47,811 nucleotides of DNA, from assembly GCA_021817225.1 (NCBI GenBank), contig JAKAVR010000008.1:1-47811 (forward strand). Reading direction: 5' to 3'. This DNA is from Thermoplasmata archaeon (lineage in GTDB: Archaea > Thermoplasmatota > Thermoplasmata > Sysuiplasmatales > Sysuiplasmataceae). The notes beneath the pieces are model-generated. The model was given only the letters and a program-made list of their open reading frames with translations. It searched no databases and was not told where the DNA came from. Positions within the stretch are counted from its first letter, which is position 1, and each line of letters starts with the position of its first letter. Positions 1-6,169 of this stretch are shown here, one piece after another. The position numbers and the translations under genes were made by a program.

Positions 1-1
1 A

Positions 2-130
2 ACGTTCTACCACAAGAAAGAGAAAACAATAGGCGCTGCAAAGGCACAGGTAGCGGCGGCGCGCAAGCTCGCATGCATCGTCTGGGCCGTGCTTACAAGG
101 AGACAGCCCTATGTGGAGCAGAATGATTAA
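2..130 (+). CDS. Transposase C-terminus, IS110-like (5' end outside window)
   Basis: An open frame enters from the left edge and ends at TAA 128-130, giving 42 residues. The lysine-rich start followed by ARKLACIVWAVLTRRQPYVE matches the usual C-terminal tail of IS110/IS116/IS902 transposases, where an alanine/arginine helix precedes a hydrophobic segment ending in a Pro-Tyr pair. Only the tail is visible, so whether the full gene is intact cannot be judged. Other insertion-sequence remnants follow directly, so decay is likely. Another tail-like transposase family remains possible. Confidence 0.5.
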   Translation, partial: TFYHKKEKTIGAAKAQVAAARKLACIVWAVLTRRQPYVEQND

Positions 131-154
131 CTGACGGCACGTAAAACTGTGATA

Positions 155-301
155 ATGAGAAGGGCAGCCCGGAAGGCAACAGCCTTCTCTGAAAAGCAGC
201 TTTCGGAAGTTACTGATATACTCTGCTCAAAAACGGGAGTAATCGATAAATTGAAGGAGGAAGTCGGTATTGGCTCAATTGAAGATGAAAAGGAAGAATA
301 A
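155..301 (+). CDS. Hypothetical 48-residue protein
   Basis: A short frame from ATG 155 to TAA 299-301 encodes a charged peptide: an Arg/Ala-rich start, then a predicted helical, acidic C-terminus ending in EDEKEE. I recognise no family. It lies between two insertion-sequence fragments and no strong ribosome binding site is seen. It may be a small real gene, the end of a decayed gene, or chance. Confidence 0.25.
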   Translation: MRRAARKATAFSEKQLSEVTDILCSKTGVIDKLKEEVGIGSIEDEKEE

Positions 302-383
302 GTCACAGGGCTCGGACGGTTTTCACGGGAGTATGTGCCATAGGGAGGGTGGCGGATGCGTACAGGCGTGACCGCACGAGGGT

Positions 384-713
384 GTGCTCGTTCAGGAGGC
401 GCGGTGCAGTCTGAGCTGCACCAGATTATATCCACACAGTTGTGGTGTGGAGACTCCGAGAGAGGACGGCCATCTCTTCTTCCAGTTCGTATCGCACAGA
501 TACGAACGTGCAGGCACGGTCTACACGAGCAACAAGACATACTCGGAATGGGGAGAGGCGCTCGTGTACGGGGTGATGGCGCCTGTGGTGCTGGACTGGA
601 TACTGCACCATTCCACGACTGTGAACATAAGGGGAGAGTCTTACAGGCTGAAGGACAGGAGGAAGTCCGGGCTGCCGACGGTGAAGGCAAAGGTGAAGGG
701 TGAGGCGAAATGA
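384..713 (+). pseudogene. IstB (IS21 helper ATPase) C-terminal fragment
   Basis: From about codon 28 onward the frame matches the C-terminal third of IstB, the AAA+ helper of IS21-family transposition. Visible landmarks are LFFQFVSHRYE, the TSNKTYSEWGE sensor-1 region, VLDWILHHS, and the terminal RGESYRLKDRRKSG. The Walker A and B motifs and the whole N-terminal part are missing. The first ~27 codons show no IstB similarity, so the left junction lies near 450-470. No IstA gene is present. This is a dead remnant, consistent with IS debris on both sides. Confidence 0.7.
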
Positions 714-1102
714 ACCGGGGAGAGAGAGTCCATCCTTTCCAATCCACGGGCGTTTCACCGGCTCCGGGACGGGATGATGGAAAATATCTTAACGGGGGTG
801 GGGAATTTCTGGTCTGCGTTTTTGGGGATTCTTACACAGGCGTTGACATCAACCAGATTGAGCCATGACGCGTTTGTCGGTGTTGGTGTAAAGGAGACAC
901 TACCAAAGATAAACTACAGAACAGAAGGATTAAAGGTGAAAGCTAGTGTAAACGACTGCGAAGAAAGGGTCAGCCATCGATAGGAAGGCAGAATCATCAA
1001 TTTCTTATCCGCAAGTGTGATTCTGTTTTTAGCGGGTCCGGACGACGTCCTTCGAAGCTCCAAAAAAAGGTGGATCTATTGAGCTCTAACTTACCGGAGA
1101 TG
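714..1102. other. Gap without a convincing gene
   Basis: About 390 bases separate the IstB remnant from the membrane-protein gene. One 69-codon frame (774-983, +) starts after GGGACGGG, but its product resembles nothing I know and its composition is not gene-like. An A-run at 1062-1068 lies just past the 3' end of the minus-strand genes, where it could form a T-rich terminator. The rest is probably worn IS21 sequence. Confidence 0.4.
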
Positions 1103-1525
1103 TTATGGTCTGTTTGTAAGTCCTTCGTGCATTCTGTGCAGGAATCTCGTCAGTTCCCTTCTGAAAAAAAGAAAGAGGGCTAAATCGCTTAAGAGCCACA
1201 CAAACATCGGATAAGGTGAGTACATCACAGGGCCGGATTGTTCGCCTTGCAGTCGAATTCCCCACAGAAACACGAATAGAGTAAGAATGACATACCCTTC
1301 AAATATGGGAACAAGAAGACGCAGGTTGAATTGTCTGCCCTTGTTGACGACCGATCTCAAATAAATCGCCAATGGAAAAGCGGTCGGAGCAAGGAGCGAG
1401 GTTAACAAGTACCATCGATTGAAATCTAAAAGCATCAAGGAACCTATTGTAATGGCATAAACCGATGATGCGACAGTTAGCACCCCGAATCCGGAAGTTA
1501 TAGGTCTAAACTTCTTTCCTTTCAT
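1103..1525 (-). CDS. Small four-helix membrane protein, second gene of a surface cassette
   Basis: The 140-residue product has four hydrophobic segments (about residues 14-34, 38-56, 68-90 and 105-122) and ends in a basic cytoplasmic-type tail (FFRRELTRFLHRM). No family is recognised. It starts 10 bases after the stop of the 620-residue surface protein, so the two are probably cotranscribed. A similar pair occurs at 12,303-13,083, where the 144-residue partner has the same length, the same helix spacing and a similar YFRR end. The two small proteins are therefore probably diverged copies that serve the surface protein. Confidence 0.6.
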   Translation of the reverse strand: MKGKKFRPITSGFGVLTVASSVYAITIGSLMLLDFNRWYLLTSLLAPTAFPLAIYLRSVVNKGRQFNLRLLVPIFEGYVILTLFVFLWGIRLQGEQSGPVMYSPYPMFVWLLSDLALFLFFRRELTRFLHRMHEGLTNRP

Positions 1526-1535
1526 CCTTCACACT

Positions 1536-3398
1536 CTAAGGCCAAGCATGCCAACCAGAGTCCCCTGGTGGCCATATCGACAGGTGAGGACTCTCAAACC
1601 ACTCAGCCAATATCCCCTCGTAAATGTTGTAAAATGGGAAATATTCAAAGGCTCCACCAGGCACATAATACTCTTGTCCATTCCACATTTTGTATTGATC
1701 AGAGTAAAAACCCGTTTCCATGTAGAGCCAATTAATGCCTGCAAACCAAGAAAACGTAAAGCCCCCTTCGATGTACAATCCAATATTACCGTTTGAATTC
1801 TGATAGTTGCCCATGTCGTAAAGGTACCATCCAGCTACTGCTAGCAAAACAGGAAAGGCAATTGAAGAAGCCAAGCCAACAACCGCCATGTACGCCAAAT
1901 AAGCGAGGCCAAATGAAGCAACCATCGTACTCAGGAAGGTAATAAGTGAGCCGATGCTTGATATTGCATAAGGAACATATCCAACCGAACTGACCATTTC
2001 TGCAAATCCCCACCAATAGTACTTCTTGGTGTAAACTGGGTCCAAAGTAAAACTGATGGGATCGCCATTAAGGCTAATGGTCCCGTTTCCATTCATTATT
2101 ACAGCCGTAAAATATTCCCTCGAACTACCATTCATCATATAACCAGTGATGTTTCCATTGATTGCCACTAAGGTCTGATTGGGATCGCCAAGAAGGACGA
2201 AGCCAGAAGCAGTCCTATTATTACTGGACGCATTGAATGTTACATTTTCATCGCCGTTTGATAAAGCAAGGTATGTAGCGTTGGAAAATTCGGCTATGGT
2301 GGAATTTTCATACGAAGTGGCGTTAGTTGGATTTGCATCCGAATTGTAATACTGCATTTCCAGTGTCCTATTTGCGTAGTCTGATCCAAGAGATTTTGTC
2401 GAAGTCTGCGTGATGAGGTTAGCGAATTGCCTGTAAGTGTCGTTCAGTGTGGTTGTGTTTGTCCAGCTCTCATCATAGTTCGAACCATTGCGGGCGACAT
2501 ACGTGCTATTTGTCAGGTTGATCGTCGAATTCCCGGTTGATGTGGTCGTTGAGTTCAAATCGGTTTGCCAAAATGTGAAAGAATACGTAGTGTTGTTCAA
2601 AACCAAAGCACCGCCGGCACTGTCGTTATAGTAACCGGACACATTATCTGCAGTGTAAGTGAACCCTGCCATATCAATACTCGAATAGTTCCAGTTAGGA
2701 TTGAAGTAGTTAACAAGCCTCTTTATGCTGCTCACTGTCGTGCTGTTGTTGACGAAGTATACTTCGAGTTCTACACTTTTGCCATTAACGGTCACCGAGC
2801 TGGATGCCGGGATGGGCGAGTATTGGTTCAGCCTGCCAATTGAATACGAGAACGTCCCGTCCGAAACACCAACAGCGATGCTCGTGCCAGTGGTAGAATA
2901 TGAACTGCTGCCAAGTTTCGCAGTCCACTGTGTCCCTGCGGGCAGAGCAGAACTGCTGTTTTGAGCGAATGTAACCTTATATGCGGAGCTGTAAGTGACA
3001 TCCACTGTCTCTCCCTGCGTACCTATGTTGAGAGTGCCCGAGGAAGGGGAGGGCGTGGTTCCGAACACTGTTGACACTGAGTATGTGTACTTCGTATTCT
3101 CAGCAGCATCAAACTGTATTTCCCATGTTGTGGAACTCTTCGTGCTTGGAAAACCGCCGCTGGGTGTCATTGTAACGGACCACGATGTCCCGGAGGTTAG
3201 ACCTGTTTCGGCGAAGTTCACATAAACAGCTCCGGGAATGACGTTCGGTGAATGTGGCGACGCGCTTTCCACGCTCCTCCCTCTACCGGGCAGTGGAAGG
3301 ACAGCAACACCCGGCACACTCAGAAGCATCAACAGGGCGGCAAACGCAGCAAATGTCACGATGGCTATGGGCACGTGCTCTTTCTTCCAATCAAACAA
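1536..3398 (-). CDS. Large glycosylated-type surface protein with two repeated beta domains
   Basis: The 620-residue protein starts with a charged stretch and a hydrophobic export or anchor segment (about residues 9-35). Two related domains follow, led by YVNFAETGLTSGTSWSV and YKVTFAQNSS..LPAGTQW. This repeat type is common in secreted Thermoplasmata proteins. Residues about 215-450 hold dozens of N-x-S/T sequons, suggesting heavy N-glycosylation outside the cell. Residues about 470-530 are hydrophobic and could be membrane helices, and a Trp/Tyr-rich tail ends in SPHLSIWPP..GWHAWP. The start is TTG at 3398, chosen because AGGAGG lies 8 bases upstream. Function is unknown; a cell-envelope role is inferred. 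A truncated copy lies at 12,765-13,083. Confidence 0.75.
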   Translation of the reverse strand: MFDWKKEHVPIAIVTFAAFAALLMLLSVPGVAVLPLPGRGRSVESASPHSPNVIPGAVYVNFAETGLTSGTSWSVTMTPSGGFPSTKSSTTWEIQFDAAENTKYTYSVSTVFGTTPSPSSGTLNIGTQGETVDVTYSSAYKVTFAQNSSSALPAGTQWTAKLGSSSYSTTGTSIAVGVSDGTFSYSIGRLNQYSPIPASSSVTVNGKSVELEVYFVNNSTTVSSIKRLVNYFNPNWNYSSIDMAGFTYTADNVSGYYNDSAGGALVLNNTTYSFTFWQTDLNSTTTSTGNSTINLTNSTYVARNGSNYDESWTNTTTLNDTYRQFANLITQTSTKSLGSDYANRTLEMQYYNSDANPTNATSYENSTIAEFSNATYLALSNGDENVTFNASSNNRTASGFVLLGDPNQTLVAINGNITGYMMNGSSREYFTAVIMNGNGTISLNGDPISFTLDPVYTKKYYWWGFAEMVSSVGYVPYAISSIGSLITFLSTMVASFGLAYLAYMAVVGLASSIAFPVLLAVAGWYLYDMGNYQNSNGNIGLYIEGGFTFSWFAGINWLYMETGFYSDQYKMWNGQEYYVPGGAFEYFPFYNIYEGILAEWFESPHLSIWPPGDSGWHAWP

Positions 3399-3426
3399 GA
3401 CAATTTCCTCCTAATGTGTCTTGATG

Positions 3427-3447
3427 CATCGTCCGGGCCGGACGATG
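3427..3447. promoter_or_regulatory. Perfect palindrome in the leader of the surface-protein gene
   Basis: The arms CATCGTCCGG and CCGGACGATG match over 10 bases around a single G. The site lies about 30 bases upstream of the TTG start of the 620-residue protein and downstream of AT-rich TATA-like sequence at about 3470-3500. It could be an operator or an RNA hairpin in the leader. The assignment rests on position and symmetry only. Confidence 0.4.
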
Positions 3448-3593
3448 TCGCTTGATTGATCTGACTGTATTTACTTAAAGTTAGTGATTTATTTTATCAC
3501 ATGTCTCAAAATGATGAAATTACGCTTGGAGTGGACGTGAAAACCCACCGTGCCTCATGATTTATTCTTGCTCTTCATCAGGAGGTAATCAGC

Positions 3594-3761
3594 ATGGCAG
3601 AAAGAGCCGGGAAGGAGTTCTCTTCTCTCCGTCCATTCAGGGCACATTTTGAAAGGTTTACGCAACAGCAGATGGCGGCAGTTATCAGAGGCTGTTTGAC
3701 ATTGAACTTGCGTGAAACTGCCGGTGTCCTGCACCTTGCTTCGTCCGCGGTGCGCCTGTAA
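3594..3761 (+). CDS. Hypothetical 55-residue protein with a strong Shine-Dalgarno
   Basis: ATG 3594 follows GGAGGT with 7 bases between them, an unusually clear ribosome binding site. The peptide is basic, with a predicted helix-turn-helix-like end (LRETAGVLHLASSAVRL), and stops at TAA 3759. The frame continues after the stop with similar-looking sequence to about 3833, so this may be the start of a larger broken gene, possibly a transposase or regulator. No homology is recognised. Confidence 0.35.
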   Translation: MAERAGKEFSSLRPFRAHFERFTQQQMAAVIRGCLTLNLRETAGVLHLASSAVRL

Positions 3762-3831
3762 CGAACAGGCGGGCGACCGACCCTTTTGAGGATTGAATTG
3801 CCAATCTCCCGAGCAGCTAATATCCTGCCCT

Positions 3832-3870
3832 GAAGACAGGACAGGGAGCCCTGTTTTCATGGCTGTCTTC
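3832..3870. repeat. Nested inverted repeat (hairpin)
   Basis: GAAGACAG (3832-3839) pairs with CTGTCTTC (3863-3870). Inside it ACAGGG (3841-3846) pairs with CCCTGT (3849-3854). The nested stems resemble the subterminal hairpins of some mobile elements, but no transposase is attached. It could also be a terminator for the small gene at 3594. Confidence 0.4.
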
Positions 3871-3950
3871 TGCGTTCAATCCCGCTGCCCTATTTGTTCG
3901 CAGCCTGAGTGCTGACAGCAGGCCTTTGCGTAAGATGCTGCAGGTGGCAA

Positions 3951-4340
3951 CTAATCACGGAGATCTTCCATGCGGTAAAGATACCGGAGAGCCAGTCCTT
4001 CTGCATGAAGGTTCAATATCGCGCTTTCGTCCCGTATGATGACGCATAACGCATTGTCTGTTCGTGCTCCAAGAGACCTTAATTCTCTATAGCTTTCAAT
4101 TATCTGCCCGCCGGTGGTAGTTACATCTTCAACTATGCAAAGCGATCTCCCACACACGCCCGGACACCTGGCGAGTTTCATCATACCACACACCTTTGCC
4201 TTCTTCCTCAGAGAAACCACAGGAATTTATGACTTCAACGATAGCGTGATGGCGATATTTACTCCGCCATGCTCGAGACCGTCCGGCACACCCCCATGTA
4301 AGGACGCTTTGGAACACCGAAACAAGACCACTTCAGGGAT
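3951..4340 (-). pseudogene. pyrE: Orotate phosphoribosyltransferase remnant
   Basis: The last 90 codons clearly match the C-terminal half of PyrE, which joins orotate to PRPP in UMP synthesis. Visible are VSLRKKAK (the mobile-loop lysines) and the PRPP-binding signature CIVEDVTTTGGQIIE, then the usual helix and end. Upstream in the same frame, GGVPDGLEHGGVNIAITLSLKS continues the family pattern but runs into an in-frame TAA (4227-4229). The N-terminal ~80 residues are missing. Translation from the ATG after the stop would give only 89 residues without the orotate-binding part. A functional pyrE must exist elsewhere or the cell depends on salvage. Confidence 0.75.
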
Positions 4341-4405
4341 ATGCCGCAGACACCCCAAAAATAAAACGCCGGGGTTCCGGTGCGAATATGCCGATTTGAA
4401 GACGA

Positions 4406-4478
4406 GCCACTGGAGGGATTCGGACCCCCGACCTACGGTTTACGAAACCGTCGCTCTTACCAGCTGAGCTACAGTGGC
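4406..4478 (-). tRNA. tRNA-Thr (CGT)
   Basis: The minus strand folds into a complete cloverleaf. The acceptor is GCCACTG/CAGTGGC, the D-arm is GCTC...GAGC, and the anticodon stem ACGGT/ACCGT closes the loop TTCGTAA, giving anticodon CGT. The T-arm contains GGTCCGAATCC. Length is 73 bases without intron or encoded CCA. A TATA-like AATAAAATAC (plus coordinates 4505-4514 read on the minus strand) lies about 30 bases upstream of the 5' end. Confidence 0.95.
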
Positions 4479-4525
4479 ATGCAATGGATCGAAAAATGTT
4501 GCTGTATTTTATTGTGTCTCCCTGT

Positions 4526-5425
4526 TTACGGAACAATATTGGTCCAGAAATCGAAGAACGCCCACACCTCGGCCTCCCTGTATCCTATCTTCTGATATGC
4601 CTTTATTGCAGGCGCATTGTCAGTCCTGACATAGAGCATAGATCTTTGCGCATTCCGCAGGACTTCCATTGTGGCTGCCGAAGTCACTGCGGTCCCGTAA
4701 CCTTTTCCCCTGTGCTCACGCGCGGTGAATACGCTGCCCACCATGCCTATAAGGCTGTTTCCGGCAAAGGCGGTTGCCACGGAAACAATTTCACCGCCGG
4801 CCCTGATTCCGAAGATTGACTGTGTTTCGAGCGATTTCCTGTAAGAGTCGACTGAATTGAAGGCTGTCCTCGATGCGAATTCACCTGAAGAGTACAGCTC
4901 GTAGAGAGCTTGTGCATCTGCAGGAGAGAGCCTTTGTGCATGCTCCGCGCCTGACGCATGCAAGAAACCGCGATCCACTACCAAGAGATGCTCAAGGTAT
5001 GAGGGGGCATCGGGAAAGATGCTTCTGACGACAGGCAAAAGATGGTTTGGGCATGTCATTATCGACGGCCCTGACTTCAGGCTCCCGAGCAATTCAGCTG
5101 CACCTTCGGCATCACCGGCCAGCCGGTAGATTGAGAGTGTGTCCTGATACAGGTGAAGATAGGCGACAATCCGCCCTCCCTTTCTTGCCACGTGGAGAGT
5201 GCACTTCTCAGGCTCACCGAGGAGGTCGATGGCCGCATAAGTGTCGATCGATCCTGCCGTGCCAAGCTGCGGTGCAATGGCGGTGTAGTCGCCAGGATCA
5301 ACCTTCTGGACTGTCAAGGTCATTTTCTGCACACCAGGATCATTTGCCGTTCGAATGAGATGGGCGTTCAGTATTTCAGTCTGCGGACCAGTCGTGGAGG
5401 TAGGGACTGTCACGGCCACTGACAA
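4526..5425 (-). CDS. GNAT-family N-acetyltransferase
   Basis: The 299-residue protein ends in a GNAT fold that transfers an acetyl group from acetyl-CoA to an amine. Residues about 205-295 hold the family pattern: IGMVGSVFTAREHRGKGYG (the pyrophosphate-binding R/Q-x-x-G-x-G/A loop, here HRGKGYG), a following helix, then LYVRTDNAPAIKAYQKIGY. The first ~200 residues look like a degenerate second GNAT-like half, as in FR47-type proteins. The substrate is unknown. The listed start is a TTG; the ATG at codon 35 (base 5323) is a good alternative because similarity begins about there. It is the intact neighbour of two broken genes. Confidence 0.8.
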   Translation of the reverse strand: MSVAVTVPTSTTGPQTEILNAHLIRTANDPGVQKMTLTVQKVDPGDYTAIAPQLGTAGSIDTYAAIDLLGEPEKCTLHVARKGGRIVAYLHLYQDTLSIYRLAGDAEGAAELLGSLKSGPSIMTCPNHLLPVVRSIFPDAPSYLEHLLVVDRGFLHASGAEHAQRLSPADAQALYELYSSGEFASRTAFNSVDSYRKSLETQSIFGIRAGGEIVSVATAFAGNSLIGMVGSVFTAREHRGKGYGTAVTSAATMEVLRNAQRSMLYVRTDNAPAIKAYQKIGYREAEVWAFFDFWTNIVP

Positions 5426-5459
5426 AGGTTGTAATAAGGCGCTTCCTTGCTCCAGCAGG

Positions 5460-6104
5460 ATGGACAGTGACTCCTACCGGGGAATTGCCAGCGACACAGA
5501 CTTTCTCAGGTTCCGGGCCGCCAATATGAGCGCCGAACTGGGATACGGTTTGTTCGAGCTTGCCACAGCGTGGCTTGCGATCACCGAGTCACATTCTTCG
5601 TTCTTCGCCGGGACGATACTCTTTGTGGAGTTTGACACCTATTCCCTCACGTTTGCGGTAGGCCGCTGATAGATGCCCATCCTGATAAGAGGGAAATTCA
5701 TAACATGGGTCTTTCCTGTCCAGGCTTTTCTTGCCATTCTGATCACGGCAGCCGTTCTGGCCCATGCCATAACGGTGCCCTTCATCCTCCTGGTTGTCTT
5801 TCTCATGGCATTGCTGTGGGATTTCCCATGGCTTGCTGCTTCAGTCATACTTCCGCTCATTCTCAGAAAGGAGCAGCTCCTGAGGGCAAACTCCCTGATG
5901 TTTGCAGTCGGAGGGGGTTCAAGCGTCCTTATAAACGCGATGGGTGGAATTGCACTGTCCATTGTGGGTGTGGGCGGTGCTTCCGCGATATATGCCGCCG
6001 CGGGACTCGTTGCGGGGGCAGTCTGGTTCGGAGTCGCGCTCGTGATTGTGGCTGTTGCAGCATATGCCGTTCTGGAGCCAGTAAGAAATGCGGGCTACAC
6101 TTAG
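5460..6104 (+). pseudogene. Major facilitator superfamily transporter, broken
   Basis: Codons from ATG 5460 read FLRFRAANMSAELGYGLFELATAWLAI, the typical first helix of MFS drug-exporter-like proteins. Two adjacent in-frame stops, TGA 5667 and TAG 5670, interrupt it. The same frame then goes on from 5673 as PILIRGKFITWVFPVQAFLAIL with further helices and RKEQLLRANSLMFAVGGG, the usual inter-helix loop. The whole span is about 215 codons against roughly 400 for the family, so the C-terminal half is also lost. The second part could in theory be translated alone as a 143-residue membrane peptide. Confidence 0.6.
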
Positions 6105-6135
6105 ATTATCAACTCTCAAAATCAAAGAGATGCAG

Positions 6136-6145
6136 TTTTTAATAT
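6136..6145 (+). promoter_or_regulatory. TATA box of the DnaA-like gene
   Basis: TTTTTAATAT is centred about 29 bases before ATG 6170. This spacing places transcription start a few bases before the ATG, so the mRNA is probably leaderless. No Shine-Dalgarno is visible. Confidence 0.55.
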
Positions 6146-6169
6146 CATTTCGATTGGATAATCGATTGG

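Noticed and set aside
127-747. 206-codon frame on the minus strand
   Set aside because: It lies antisense to the IstB remnant, is Pro/Ser/Arg-rich and shows no domain.
774-983. 69-codon frame on the plus strand
   Set aside because: No ribosome site, family or conserved feature; kept only as part of the gap description.
3555-3860. 101-codon minus-strand frame
   Set aside because: Antisense to the small gene at 3594 and across the hairpin; composition is not protein-like.
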